The position numbers were made by a program, and so were the translations under genes. From contig NZ_FNET01000021.1 of assembly GCF_900100275.1 (NCBI RefSeq), positions 62,001-126,000 of the forward strand: a DNA stretch of 64,000 nucleotides, written 5' to 3'. Below, in pieces: positions 36,701-44,533 of the stretch (position 1 is its first letter; every line of letters starts with the position of its first letter). The notes under the pieces are model-generated. The model ran no database searches. It saw only the letters and a program-made list of their open reading frames with translations, and was not told where the DNA came from. Source of the stretch: Lentzea albidocapillata subsp. violacea (GTDB lineage Bacteria > Actinomycetota > Actinomycetes > Mycobacteriales > Pseudonocardiaceae).

Positions 36701-38064
36701 GGCACAGCGGCTACGACGGCAGCAAACCGGTTCGCCTGATCGGCTGCGACGCGGCCAGCAACGACTTCGCACAGCAACTGTCCAAGAACCTCGACGCCCC
36801 AGTCCTCGCGCCCACCAAACCTGCCTGGACCGACAGCCACGGCCGCGTCTTCACCAGCGACGCCGAAATCCGACCCGACGGCACCCGCGAACCGAAGATC
36901 CCGCCGAACGGCGAATGGGAAACCCACCACCCGGACGGCTCCAAGTCCAAGGCCAGCGACGACGGCTTCGCACCCGGCACCCGCGACAACGACAAGGACC
37001 TCGACCCGACCGACGCGCAGGACCGCGCGGCGTCTCCGAGCAACGGCCAGGACGACTACGACCCGCCGCCCAGGCGCGGCAGGATCGACGAGGCCTCGCC
37101 CGACTTCGACGAGAAGTTCGTCGACTACGACCGTCCGGGCCACACGGACCCGGACAACCCGCACTTCACCCGCGACCCGAACCCGCCGGATGACTTGGGT
37201 TCGCCGCGCGACGTCGACGCACCGCCGCGCGACCGCGTCCGGGACGCCCCCGGCCCGCCTCGTGCGCTCGAGGACGTGCCGACGGTCCCGGCGCCGCTGC
37301 GCGACCACACGATGCCGCCGGATCACACCAGCCTTCCGCCGAACACGCAGTTCAACGTGAACAACCCGAACGGCACGAAGACGACGTTCTTCACGGACGG
37401 CAACGGCGACGTGAAGTGGGTGGAGGCCACCGCCGGTAAGAAGACTGGCAGCAACGACGACATGCACGGCTTCAACCCGGACCTGGACTATCCACTGATG
37501 GGCGACGTCCAGTACCGCGTCAACGACCAGTGGGACTTCCACACCAACGAACGCGGCCAGACCGACGCGGTCACGGGCACGCCGAGCTACGGGAAGTCCG
37601 ACAGCAACTACCGCGACGACTCCGGTCAGTACAGTGCCCAGGGCCGCGCCGGCGGCGAGGGCAAGGCCGCGTACGCGACGGATCCCGACTACGACAAGGT
37701 CAAGTGGGCCGGCGGACACGTCGTCGCGAACGAGGCGGGCGGCCCCGGCGAGTACATCAACATGTTCGGCCAGATGAACGCGTCCAACAGCGGGCACAAC
37801 AAGGACGGGTTCCTCAACGAGTCCACGTGGCGCGCCCAGGAGACGGAGCTGGCCAAGTTCGCCAGCCATCCGAACCAGGAGATCGCGAACTACCAGGTGC
37901 AGATGACCAGGCGGGAGGACGGCCTGCCCGAGACCGTCACGATGCGCTGGACAGAGGTCACCAAGAACCCCGACGGCTCGGTGACCCGCGAGATCTTCGA
38001 AAAAGAGTTCGTCAACGTTCCGGAGAATACGAACTATGGACCGAAAACTCCCTACAAGCGCTGA
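33784..38064 (+). CDS. Large type VII polymorphic toxin with C80-like domain and nuclease tip
   Basis: 1426 residues. N-terminus (about 1-280): WXG100-like helical domain with GEWTGTAADAYRKSAGEQ near 132, then amphipathic/hydrophobic helices typical of ESX toxins. About 292-905: very long low-complexity region of Ser/Pro, then Ala-Pro-Asn-His and RPDG repeats. About 920-1065: a domain with IGGHDYTPAEYADMLRHSGY and VRLIGCDAASNDFAQQL, resembling C80/MARTX-type cysteine protease-like domains (His and Cys in that order). About 1185-1426: a DNA/RNA nonspecific endonuclease-like tip with the core GGHVVANEAGGPGEYINMF and MNASNSGHN. It is coupled to EspC upstream; the immunity gene starts 29 bp before its end. 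Confidence 0.85.
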   Translation: MSSPNPLVAQAPAEPSGFFNAGTGDNGWATGFSIADSAVDAYKGISEGNWIEGGLGVVGLVADAASMAIDPFGTLLSSAASFLMEHVQPLKDALDWLAGDPPVIQSYSTTWGNVSQELGKIAGDYKAAVDGTGEWTGTAADAYRKSAGEQLDALSGAASAAGSVGTVVGVMGMVVGFVREMVRDLIADLVAKLITWVLEAVFTLGFGTPVIVAQAVTAISKWATRIGELIQKLIKTIKKVSPLLGKLVEIFTKIMKVVGKLVGKVTGLDVISTKSIKPGGLFHSTNAPDLSPSSPGSPSSSSPDGSPSSSTPDSSPSSPSSPSSPDSSPSSPSSPSSPSSPSSPSSPSSPGSPSSPGSPSSPSSPDAPSRAPDSSSPSSAPSPSRTPDSSTPDAPSRTPDNASAPRTPDSSPGSPGSPSAPAGPSAPHTSSTPDAPAAPRNTGQTVQSSVAPPEAPLRPDAPQAPTRAPDSSPSSTPAQAGPMGGGAPNAGGGNAPSSPSAGGRPPTGGQGWTGTPGSSGAPSAPAPRSPDMSTSASRADAPARPPSMPTAPPAPSMPSSPSMPSSPSGGMPSGGAPSGGMPHAPSAGTPHSPSTGSPNTGRPDATPPSRATTPSAAAAHAPSAPSTPNMPTHSPSAGTPHAPSAGTPHAPSAPSARTDTPNAPSSRPDAPQGRPNAPHTGPSGPHGGPSRPDAPNAPHGSTTPSSRTDAPHSPNAPHGPNTPHAPNAPHAPNAPHGGPNTPHGGPSRPDAPNRPDAPHRPDSPSRPDGSGPGNRPDSARPDGSRPDGNRPDGTRPDGTRPDGSRPDGTRPDGSRPHSPDGPRHRGTDTAQAPSRPDTPHRPDTPHRPDAPHRPDADAPHRTPDSDAPHHGPDGNKPHDNTPDKPHDPDAPNSHDPDAPPADRPSPEDAHARHAESTPAGVSHHGGDKDIGDLPHKVPNDPRYFTADVHITPDGKARIGGHDYTPAEYADMLRHSGYDGSKPVRLIGCDAASNDFAQQLSKNLDAPVLAPTKPAWTDSHGRVFTSDAEIRPDGTREPKIPPNGEWETHHPDGSKSKASDDGFAPGTRDNDKDLDPTDAQDRAASPSNGQDDYDPPPRRGRIDEASPDFDEKFVDYDRPGHTDPDNPHFTRDPNPPDDLGSPRDVDAPPRDRVRDAPGPPRALEDVPTVPAPLRDHTMPPDHTSLPPNTQFNVNNPNGTKTTFFTDGNGDVKWVEATAGKKTGSNDDMHGFNPDLDYPLMGDVQYRVNDQWDFHTNERGQTDAVTGTPSYGKSDSNYRDDSGQYSAQGRAGGEGKAAYATDPDYDKVKWAGGHVVANEAGGPGEYINMFGQMNASNSGHNKDGFLNESTWRAQETELAKFASHPNQEIANYQVQMTRREDGLPETVTMRWTEVTKNPDGSVTREIFEKEFVNVPENTNYGPKTPYKR
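34660..36500 (+). repeat. Low-complexity Ser/Pro and Pro/Asp/His repeat region of the toxin
   Basis: Direct short repeats, read in the toxin frame: tandem SSP/SPS units at about 34660-34920, ATPHAPSAG/NTPHAPNA-type units near 35500-36010, and RPDGTRPDGSRPDG units near 36070-36240. On the DNA this is a GC-rich, recombination-prone array; its length probably varies among strains. It likely forms an extended linker between the secretion domain and the C-terminal toxic part. Confidence 0.85.
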
Positions 38065-38506
38065 ACCTCTGCTCGCGGAGCTGCTTGAGATCATCGAGCT
38101 GTCCACACCGCTGAGCTGGGAGACCGCGAGGGTCTCGGTGCAGTCGACGGTCCTGACCAGTATGTGGTCACTGTCCGTGGTGACCGGGGACGGGACGACG
38201 AAGCCCGCGACGCTGCAGAAGGCGTTCTCGCCGAAACTCGCGGAGTTCCGCGGCGCCTGCTACGAGGAGGGCCGGGGTACCTGGTACTCCGCGGCCATCA
38301 CGCTGCACAAGGGCGGCGAGCCGGACGTGCGGCTGTACTACGACGAGAAGCCCGAGTGGCGCCGGGGTGCCTGGCCGCATCCTGGCACGTACGTCCGCGA
38401 CCTGGAGTTCTTCCCGCGCGCCGAGGAGCACGTGCCGGACTGGTTGCGCGAGCAGGTCGACCTCGCCGCCGAGGCGGAGACCAGTGGCTGGCAGAACGAA
38501 CGATAG
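38036..38506 (+). CDS. YezG-like immunity protein 1
   Basis: 156 residues from ATG 38036, overlapping the toxin's last 29 bp, so it is made with the toxin. Features: EIIELSTPLSWETARVSVQS, YEEGRGTWYSAAITLH, and EFFPRAEEHVPDWLREQ near the end. This GTW and (H/Q)xPDWxR pattern recurs in the next two genes. Similar to the YezG/DUF600 immunity family; the placement directly after a toxin makes immunity the likely role. Confidence 0.75.
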   Translation: MDRKLPTSAEPLLAELLEIIELSTPLSWETARVSVQSTVLTSMWSLSVVTGDGTTKPATLQKAFSPKLAEFRGACYEEGRGTWYSAAITLHKGGEPDVRLYYDEKPEWRRGAWPHPGTYVRDLEFFPRAEEHVPDWLREQVDLAAEAETSGWQNER

Positions 38507-38542
38507 GGTCGGGTGACCGATCCGAAGGAGGAACCGGACGCG

Positions 38543-38986
38543 ATGACTGGCTGGCCCACGCTCGACCCCGCCGGACAGAAGGAAGTGCTCGACCAGCTGA
38601 CGCTGATGCTGCTCGACGCCCTGCCGGAGGACTGGCAGCGGGTGCAGATCGAATACCGCGTGGTCGGCAGGCACAGCGACGGCCGCGTCGGGGTCGTTCG
38701 GGCGGACGGCGTGATGCGAGACTGGGATCCGCCGCTGGAGACGTGGCACCGCTTCCAGGACCTCCGCCGCGGCATGTACGCCGAGGGCGAAGGAACCTGG
38801 TTCGGCGCCCAGTACAAGCTGGACCGGCCGGACACGTTCAACATCAAGTTCAACTGGGACGCCAGGCCGGACTTCTCGTCCTGGCCCGCACCCGACCAGT
38901 TCGAGCTGGAGCAGAGCCGTTTCCCGCGCGTCGAGTCGCATCAACCGGACTGGTACCGCGACGGCCTCGCTCAGGCGAGCTCGTGA
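38543..38986 (+). CDS. YezG-like immunity protein 2
   Basis: 147 residues from ATG 38543 (AAGGAGGAA 11 bp upstream; GTG 38513 is an alternative that adds 10 residues). Carries EDWQRVQIEYRVVGRHSDGR, RRGMYAEGEGTWFGAQYKL and ESHQPDWYRD, the same layout as the genes at 38036 and 39985. Paralogous immunity gene or a cushion against related toxins. Confidence 0.75.
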   Translation: MTGWPTLDPAGQKEVLDQLTLMLLDALPEDWQRVQIEYRVVGRHSDGRVGVVRADGVMRDWDPPLETWHRFQDLRRGMYAEGEGTWFGAQYKLDRPDTFNIKFNWDARPDFSSWPAPDQFELEQSRFPRVESHQPDWYRDGLAQASS

Positions 38987-38998
38987 CCTGCTGAACGG

Positions 38999-39265
38999 AA
39001 GCTGGTCGACCCGGTGTGGGACAAGCAGATCCCTCGCTGGTTGCGGGCGGCGCCCGGCCAGGCGGCTCGCGGCCACCCACCGGCCGATCTCTGAGTGAGG
39101 GCCTCTGAGGACGGACCCGGCTCCGCTGAGCCCGCCCGAGCAGGAAGAGCTCGTGCGCGAAGTGGGCGGCATGCTCCTTACCAAGCTGCCTGCGACTGGC
39201 AGCGGCTAAACCTCTCGTTCCGCTCCACCTACGGCGTCGACACGGCGCTGTCAGATCGACTACGA
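38999..39265 (+). pseudogene. Two decayed YezG-like fragments
   Basis: First fragment, 38999-39094: VDPVWDKQIPRWLRAAPG, matching only the C-terminal Q-I-P-x-W-L-R end of the family. Second, about 39120-39265: LSPPEQEELVREVGGMLLTK, frameshifted into CDWQRLNLSFRSTYGVD, matching the N-terminal part. Both are truncated and frameshifted and cannot give protein. Confidence 0.65.
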
Positions 39266-39590
39266 CAGCGAACCGACCTTCGTCCCGCCGCTCAAGCCGA
39301 GCGCGTTCGAGCACATGCCCGAGGTCAAGCACAACGCGACCCCGGATCAGAAATCGGCGGCGCAGGACATCATCGACCGCCGCGAAGCCTTGCTCGACCG
39401 CACCAAAACCGCGGAAGACGTCTACCAGAAAGAGATCGCCGGCGAGCACACAGCGGCAGACGCGGTACGCGACTCGCCCCCGGGCACCCGCAGGTACGAG
39501 GGAGAGAACTTCCAGCAGGGCCACCCGAAGTACGTCGACAGCGTCATCGACAACATGGCGGCGAACGGCACGCCGGGGGAGAAGCGCTCG
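39255..39590 (+). pseudogene. Frame fragment of unknown origin in the immunity graveyard
   Basis: A continuous frame reads YDSEPTFVPPLKPSAFEHMP then DQKSAAQDIIDRREALLDRT and YEGENFQQGHPKYVDSVIDN. It looks coding by codon use but begins and ends in shifts to other frames and has no ribosome site. Family not recognised; perhaps the tail of a lost toxin or immunity protein. Confidence 0.4.
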
Positions 39591-39808
39591 CCAGGTTCAA
39601 CGAGTCACTCGCCAAAGCCCTCGAACTCCACAGGCAGTACTGGACCGCCACAGCCGAGCGTGCGAACGACCCCGGGGGATTCATCGCCTGGCGTGTCCTC
39701 GCCATCGCCTGCCTCGCCCAAGACGCCGGAGTCGACATCACCGTCGAATCCGGCTACCTCCCCAAGAACCTCCTCGACGGAACCTGGGTCAGCGAGAAAC
39801 AACTCTGA
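39583..39808 (+). pseudogene. Imm49-family immunity protein, C-terminal remnant
   Basis: About 75 residues: ARFNESLAKALELHRQYWTA, then IAWRVLAIACLAQDAGVDI and VESGYLPKNLLDGTWV. This is the end of the immunity 49 family of Streptomyces and relatives (ALELHxxYW ... LAxxCLAYDAG ... ESxYLPxxLL). The first two-thirds of the 250-residue gene are missing and the fragment is joined in another frame to the unrelated stretch before it. Confidence 0.75.
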
Positions 39809-39984
39809 AACGCCACCCGGCCCCCGCTCAAGAGCACCCGGTCAAGCCGCCGATCGGCTGGAACCGCGGGCGCCTACACCCACTCAACGTGGTGCGAACG
39901 GCGCGGGGTGTGTGACCGGCCCGCGCGCGTCGCGGCAGCCCGATAAGATCAGCGGGCTTTCACGGGGAGAGGGGCGAGGACCAC

Positions 39985-40878
39985 ATGAGCCAGCCGGCTA
40001 CACCGCTGAGCGAGCAGGACCAGCAGCAGCTGGTGCGGCAGATCGGCCGTGCCATGCTGCCGGCCGTACCGCAGGGCTGGCAGCGCATCCGGGCCGAGTA
40101 CCGGGCGGCAGGCCGGCACATCGAGGTCGACCTGGCGTTCGCGGGGCCCGATGGCCAGCTGCGACCGGTGCGGCCGCCGATGGACGTCGTGCAGATGTTC
40201 GGGCACCTGCGCGGGGGCATGTACCACCCCGAGCGGGGCACGTGGCTGAGCGCGACGTACGAGATCGAGGCGCCCGCGGCGTTCACGGTGGACTTCAACG
40301 CCGAGGACGAGCCGCGCTGGCGCAACGCGCCGCCGCCCATCGGTTTCCGCGACGAGCTGCAGACGTTCCCGCGGCCGGACCAGCAGATCCCGGACTGGTG
40401 GCGCCAGCGCGTCGGCCTGCCGCCGCTGCCCGCGCCCGAGCCGGAACCCCAGCAGCCGCCGCAGCAGGAGTACCAGGTGCCGCCCGCCCAGCCGCAGGCC
40501 GGTTCGGGTGAGCTGCGCACGGCACGCGTGTACGACGGCAAGAACGACGACGGCCGCATCATGGTGAACCGTCAGCCGGTCGACCCGCAGGTGCTCGACG
40601 GCCTGCTGAACTACCTCGAGTCGGCGCCGGTCGTGCTGGCCGCGCGCAGCTACGACCTCGACGAGTTCTCGCAGAGCGGTGAGCAGGACGTGCCGCTGAA
40701 CTTCCGCACCGACGGCACGTGGATCTGGGCCGGCGCCGTGCCGCACTACCTGCGCAAGTACGGCCTGCCGCCGGAGCCGGAGCTGGTGGCGCACGCGGTG
40801 GCGCGCGGCTTCCAGATCGCCGAGGTGAACGAGCAGACGCAGGACCGGGCGGTCTCGCTCATCACGGGTCAGAGCTAG
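39985..40878 (+). CDS. Two-domain YezG-like protein (immunity-type)
   Basis: 297 residues from ATG 39985 (GGGGAGAGGGGCGAGG ribosome site). N-terminal half repeats the YezG-like pattern (QGWQRIRAEYRAAGRHIEVD; RGGMYHPERGTWLSATYEI; DQQIPDWWRQR). A Pro/Gln linker (PEPEPQQPPQQEYQVPPAQP) leads to a C-terminal domain (VYDGKNDDGRIMVNRQPVDP; APVVLAARSYDLDEF; FRTDGTWIWAGAVPHYLRKY). That C-terminal domain I recall as widespread in actinomycetes next to toxin loci. Stop overlaps the convergent ASCH-like gene (CTAG). Confidence 0.75.
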   Translation: MSQPATPLSEQDQQQLVRQIGRAMLPAVPQGWQRIRAEYRAAGRHIEVDLAFAGPDGQLRPVRPPMDVVQMFGHLRGGMYHPERGTWLSATYEIEAPAAFTVDFNAEDEPRWRNAPPPIGFRDELQTFPRPDQQIPDWWRQRVGLPPLPAPEPEPQQPPQQEYQVPPAQPQAGSGELRTARVYDGKNDDGRIMVNRQPVDPQVLDGLLNYLESAPVVLAARSYDLDEFSQSGEQDVPLNFRTDGTWIWAGAVPHYLRKYGLPPEPELVAHAVARGFQIAEVNEQTQDRAVSLITGQS

Positions 40879-41396
40879 TCCAGGGTTCGCAGGTACGCCT
40901 CTCCCCGCGGGGAGAGGCGGTACCCCACTTCGAGGGACTCGGTGAGCCCCTTGGCCTTGAGCTTGCGGACGTCCGCCTTGAACGGCAGCTTCTCGCGGCC
41001 GACCGACGCGGCCAGGTCCGCGGCCCGCACGCCGGGGTTGGCGGCGATCAGCCGCAGCAACGCGAGGGCGTCCTCCTTCAGCTCCAGTCCGTCCACATCG
41101 GACGACGAACGCAGCTCGACGCGAGGGTCCTCGCCCACGAAACGCAGGCGAATCCGGTAAAGCGCGCCCTCTCGTCCGTCCACTGAGGACTTCAGCGCCT
41201 TCACGGTCGGGAACCCGGCCGCCACCGCCTCCGCCCGCGACACCCGCGACACGACGTCCACCGCGTCGATCGCCAGGACGCCCTGCGACGTCCGCAACGT
41301 CCCGCCGGCGCGCACAGTCGGCCGTTTCCACCGCCGGAACTGCAGCGTGATCTCGCCGGACCGGATCCGTTCCCAGTCAGCCACTCGGATCAGCAC
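40875..41396 (-). CDS. ASCH/PUA-like plus winged-helix protein
   Basis: 173 residues. N-terminal about 60 residues (ADWERIRSGEITLQFRRWKR...GVLAIDAVDVVSRVSRAEA) look like an ASCH (PUA-superfamily) RNA-binding domain; the C-terminal part (EDALALLRLIAANPGVRAADLAAS...LKAKGLTESLEVGYRLSPRG) is a winged helix. This combination is common in actinobacteria but unstudied; RNA or nucleotide binding is inferred. Shares stop-codon bases with the convergent immunity gene. Confidence 0.72.
   Translation of the reverse strand: MLIRVADWERIRSGEITLQFRRWKRPTVRAGGTLRTSQGVLAIDAVDVVSRVSRAEAVAAGFPTVKALKSSVDGREGALYRIRLRFVGEDPRVELRSSSDVDGLELKEDALALLRLIAANPGVRAADLAASVGREKLPFKADVRKLKAKGLTESLEVGYRLSPRGEAYLRTLD
40892..40924 (+). 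terminator. Long palindrome after the two-domain immunity gene
   Basis: GGTACgCCTCTCCCCG / CGGGGAGAGGcgGTACC: 15-bp nearly perfect arms starting 14 bp after the immunity-gene stop. It lies inside the last codons of the convergent ASCH-like gene. Probably a rightward terminator for the toxin-immunity locus. Confidence 0.5.
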
Positions 41397-41450
41397 CGAA
41401 CGAGGGTCTCAGGTTGCAGGCTCCGGCGACAGCCGAGACGATCTCGGACC

Positions 41451-41996
41451 ATGCAACGCTGGTGGCTCTTCACGGTGCGCGGGGTGTTCGCGGTCCTGTT
41501 CGGGCTGGCCGCCCTGATCTGGCCCGGCCTCACCCTGCTCGCGCTGATCATCCTGTGGGGCGCCTACGCGCTCTTCGACGGCGCGACGATGCTGTACCTG
41601 ACGCTGACGCACAAGGAGTGGCCCGCGCGCTGGGCACTCGGCCTCATCGGCGTGCTCGGCCTGGTCACGGGCTTGATCGCGTTGTTCTGGCCGGGTATCA
41701 CCGCGACGGCTCTACTGCTCCTCATCGCGGTGTGGGCGCTCGTCACCGGCGTGCTGCAGATCGTCGACGCCATCCGTCTGCGCAAGGTGATGACGAACGA
41801 GTGGTTCTACATCGTCACCGGCGCGCTGACGGTACTGCTCGGCATCATCCTGGTCGTGAACCCGGCCGCGGGCGCGCTGGCGTTCGTGATCACCATCGGC
41901 GTGTTCGCGATCCTGTGGGGTGTGGTGCTGGTGCTGTTCAGCCTGCGGTTGAAGCAGCTCGACGGCGGTCTCGCACCACGCGTACCGCAAGCGTGA
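41451..41996 (+). CDS. HdeD-family (DUF308) membrane protein
   Basis: 181 residues with six hydrophobic segments and the family repeat (RGVFAVLFGLAALIWPGLTL; GLVTGLIALFWPGITATALL; LLGIILVVNPAAGALAFVI), three internal repeats of a two-helix unit. HdeD proteins are linked to acid or membrane stress in enteric bacteria; role in actinomycetes unknown. Overlaps the convergent mannosyltransferase gene by 59 bp. Confidence 0.88.
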   Translation: MQRWWLFTVRGVFAVLFGLAALIWPGLTLLALIILWGAYALFDGATMLYLTLTHKEWPARWALGLIGVLGLVTGLIALFWPGITATALLLLIAVWALVTGVLQIVDAIRLRKVMTNEWFYIVTGALTVLLGIILVVNPAAGALAFVITIGVFAILWGVVLVLFSLRLKQLDGGLAPRVPQA

Positions 41997-43107
41997 CCAG
42001 CACGGCGACCCCGACGAACACGTAGAGGTTGCCGATCACCTGCTGCCACCACGCCCAGTTCCGCTCGACGTCGTTGTCGCGCGGGAACAGCCAGTGCGGC
42101 CCGATGGCGAACACCGCCACGATCGCCCACGACGCCCAGTGGCGGCGCATCGCAGGCCGTGAGAGCAGCACGAGCGCAGGCGCGATCCAGACCCAATGGT
42201 GGCCCCACGACACGGGCGAGATCAGCAGGCCGCCGATCGCCACGACGAAGAACGCCTCGATCTCCCCGAGCTGCGAGGCCAGCCACCACACCGTTGCCAC
42301 GACCAGAAGCGCCAGCACGAGCCACACGCCGACCTGGGCGCCGTTCTCCAGGCCGAAGCGCGCGAGCGTGCCGCGAATCGCCTGGTTCGACGCGTAGGTG
42401 AGACGACCGACGCGGGCCGGATCGAGCAGCGCGTGCGTCCAGTACTCCTTCGCGTCGCCGAACGAGACGAGGAACCCCACCAGCACGAAGAAGAAGAACG
42501 ACCCGATGGACACGAACACAGGCTTCCACTGCCGTCGCGCCAGGAAGAACAACGCGAAGAACGCCGGCGTCAGCTTGATCGCGGCCGCCAGCCCGATCAA
42601 CGCGCCGCGCGGCCACCAGCGGGTGCGTTCGAGCAGGCAGTCGGCCATCACCAGCAGGCCCAGCAGCAGGTTGATCTGCCCGAACCACAGCGTCTCGCGC
42701 AGCGGGTCGAAGATCGACGACACCGCCGCCGCGCCCAGCCCCCACTTGACCGCGTCCGGGCCCCAGCCGACCACTCGTCCCGCCGCGATCAGGCACAACC
42801 CCGTGAGCATCGCGAGGTTCGCCGCCGCCACCGCGAAGATCGCGACGCCGAGCGGCACGAGCGCCAGCAGGCTGAACAGGACGGCCGCGATCGGCGGGTA
42901 CGTGAAGGGCAGGTCGGGCCCGCCGAGCGGTTTGGCGAAACCCTCGGCGTAGAGGGGGATGTCCTTGAGGAACGCCGCGCCGCCGTTGCGGTAGACGCGC
43001 AGGTCGAGCGACCACCCCGGTGGGCGGAGCATGACGTAGGTGACGGTGGCGACCATGACGGCGGACCACGCCACCACGACCCGCTTGGCGGTGCGGTCGA
43101 GCTGCAT
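41938..43107 (-). CDS. GT87-family (DUF2029) mannosyltransferase-like membrane enzyme
   Basis: 389 residues with about ten membrane helices. Family markers: LDLRVYRNGGAAFLKDIPLY (periplasmic loop with the catalytic Asp), LPFTYPPIAAVLFSLLALVP, WFGQINLLLGLLVMADCLL and LIGLAAAIKLTPAFFALFF. GT87 enzymes use polyprenyl-phosphate mannose or arabinose to build lipomannan and related envelope glycans; likely here too. Start ATG 43107. Confidence 0.88.
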   Translation of the reverse strand: MQLDRTAKRVVVAWSAVMVATVTYVMLRPPGWSLDLRVYRNGGAAFLKDIPLYAEGFAKPLGGPDLPFTYPPIAAVLFSLLALVPLGVAIFAVAAANLAMLTGLCLIAAGRVVGWGPDAVKWGLGAAAVSSIFDPLRETLWFGQINLLLGLLVMADCLLERTRWWPRGALIGLAAAIKLTPAFFALFFLARRQWKPVFVSIGSFFFFVLVGFLVSFGDAKEYWTHALLDPARVGRLTYASNQAIRGTLARFGLENGAQVGVWLVLALLVVATVWWLASQLGEIEAFFVVAIGGLLISPVSWGHHWVWIAPALVLLSRPAMRRHWASWAIVAVFAIGPHWLFPRDNDVERNWAWWQQVIGNLYVFVGVAVLVTLAVRVVRDRRRAASTAG

Positions 43108-43227
43108 CGGGGAATGGTATCGATGTGCCAGATGAGGCCCACGTCACCGGTCCGGACCGGGGATTCTCACGTAGCGTCGTCGCGTGAGCGCGCAACGTCG
43201 ATTGTTCCTGCTTAGACCGTTCGTAGG

Positions 43228-43263
43228 GCGCACAGATGCGCACGCACGGGCTATTCTGTGCGC
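43228..43263. promoter_or_regulatory. Operator/promoter of the RES-Xre toxin-antitoxin pair
   Basis: GCGCACAGA (43228-43236) and its exact complement TCTGTGCGC (43255-43263), spaced 18 bp, right before the antitoxin ATG at 43264. A TATTCT -10-like hexamer (43252-43257) overlaps the right arm; the left arm falls where a -35 would be. Strongly suggests autorepression of the operon by the antitoxin or complex. Confidence 0.65.
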
Positions 43264-43848
43264 ATGAGTCCAGCCTTGGAGACGGTGCTGGCCAAGGCCG
43301 GCCTGCAGGTGAGTCCCGACGAGTTCCTGGCCCTCGTGGCCGACGCGGCACGAAGGCTCGCCCCGCCGCACCCGGAACCGGCCACCTATTTCACGCCGGA
43401 CCAGCAGGCGGCGTTGACCGACGTGGGCCTCGACCTCTCGCCCGCGGGCCCCGGTGACGCCAAGCCACGCACCCGCACGGTCGTGGCGCACGCGGTGCTG
43501 CGCGACTCGGCGCTGACCGTGAACGAGGCCGCGCGCCAGCTCCAGGTCGACACCAGCCGCATCCGGCACCGCCTCGGCGTCGGCAGGCTCGTGGGCTGGA
43601 AGGACAGAGGCAGCTGGCGCCTGCCCGCGTGGCAGTTCGCGGGCACCGGCGTGCTGCCGGGCCTCGAAACCGTGCTGGCGGAGATCCCGCCGGACCAACC
43701 GGCGCTCGTCGTCGCCGCGTTCATGACCACCCTCCAGGAGGACCTGCCCGTGGACGGCAAGCCCGCGACCCCGCGCGACTGGCTCCTCGCCGGAGGGGAC
43801 CCGCGCCGAGTCGCCGCCCTGGCCTCCACGCTCGGCACACCTGCCTGA
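43264..43848 (+). CDS. Xre/MbcA-type antitoxin of a RES toxin
   Basis: 194 residues from ATG 43264. A helix-turn-helix near residues 78-105 (DSALTVNEAARQLQVDTSRIRHR cut to the core) and a C-terminal part with LPGLETVLAEIPPDQ and PRDWLLAGGDPRRVAALA, the latter typical of the MbcA/ParS/Xre partner region that binds the RES toxin. Toxin gene follows after 28 bp. Probable repressor of its own promoter through the palindrome just upstream. Confidence 0.85.
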   Translation: MSPALETVLAKAGLQVSPDEFLALVADAARRLAPPHPEPATYFTPDQQAALTDVGLDLSPAGPGDAKPRTRTVVAHAVLRDSALTVNEAARQLQVDTSRIRHRLGVGRLVGWKDRGSWRLPAWQFAGTGVLPGLETVLAEIPPDQPALVVAAFMTTLQEDLPVDGKPATPRDWLLAGGDPRRVAALASTLGTPA

Positions 43849-43876
43849 GCGTTCCCGAACACCCGACAGGACCCGA

Positions 43877-44533
43877 ATGTCACGGCTTCCGCAGCCGCCT
43901 GCCCCTGCCGTGCTCCAAGCGCACCTGCGCCGCACCGAGGACGTGGTGGCAGTGCACCGGGCGACCCGGCTGGTCCGCGTCTTCACCGCGAAGGGCTCCC
44001 ACCCCCAGCGCTGGAACACGTTCCGCTACACGGGCCCACTCCCGCACGCGCGCTTCGACGCGCAGCAACCGGCCGACGACGGCAGCCCGGTCCAGGACCA
44101 CGAGAACGGCGTCCTGTACTTCGGCCTGTCCGTCCGCACGTCGATCGCCGAGGTCTTCCAGGCCACGTCGATCGTGGACCGCCGCACCCGCTCGCCGTTC
44201 CTGGTGGTGCTCCGGCCTCGCCGCACCCTGAGGCTGCTGGACCTGGGCGGGCTGTGGCCCACGCGCGTCGGGGCCTCGCAGGAGATCTCGACCGGGCCGA
44301 AGCTGGTGACCCAGGCGTGGTCGCGGGCGATTCGGGCGGCCTACCCGGAGTTGGACGGGCTTTGGTACCGGTCGTCGATGGACTCGGGCGACCCGGCGAT
44401 CTGCCTGTGGGACCCGCCTGGGGCTTCCGGGTTGCCGGCCGCCCCAGACGTGTTGCTTCCTTTGGACCATCCGGGTCTGGATCTGCCGTTGGCGCGCGTG
44501 TGCGAGGAGCTGAACTACACGTTGCTGGGGTGA
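43877..44533 (+). CDS. RES-domain NAD+-degrading toxin
   Basis: 218 residues from ATG 43877. RES fold: VVAVHRATRLVRVF (first conserved Arg), DHENGVLYFGLSVRTSIAEVF (the family's Tyr-Phe-Ala/Gly...Glu), and DGLWYRSSMDSGDPAICLWD (Ser). RES toxins are NAD+ phosphorylases/glycohydrolases held in check by their Xre/MbcA antitoxin, here just upstream. Depletion of NAD in the cytosol would arrest the cell when the antitoxin is lost. Confidence 0.88.
   Translation: MSRLPQPPAPAVLQAHLRRTEDVVAVHRATRLVRVFTAKGSHPQRWNTFRYTGPLPHARFDAQQPADDGSPVQDHENGVLYFGLSVRTSIAEVFQATSIVDRRTRSPFLVVLRPRRTLRLLDLGGLWPTRVGASQEISTGPKLVTQAWSRAIRAAYPELDGLWYRSSMDSGDPAICLWDPPGASGLPAAPDVLLPLDHPGLDLPLARVCEELNYTLLG

Noticed and set aside
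36193..38106. 637-codon antisense frame of Val/Arg/Gly composition across the toxin C-terminus
   Set aside because: No start signal or domain; opposite a domain-bearing coding region.
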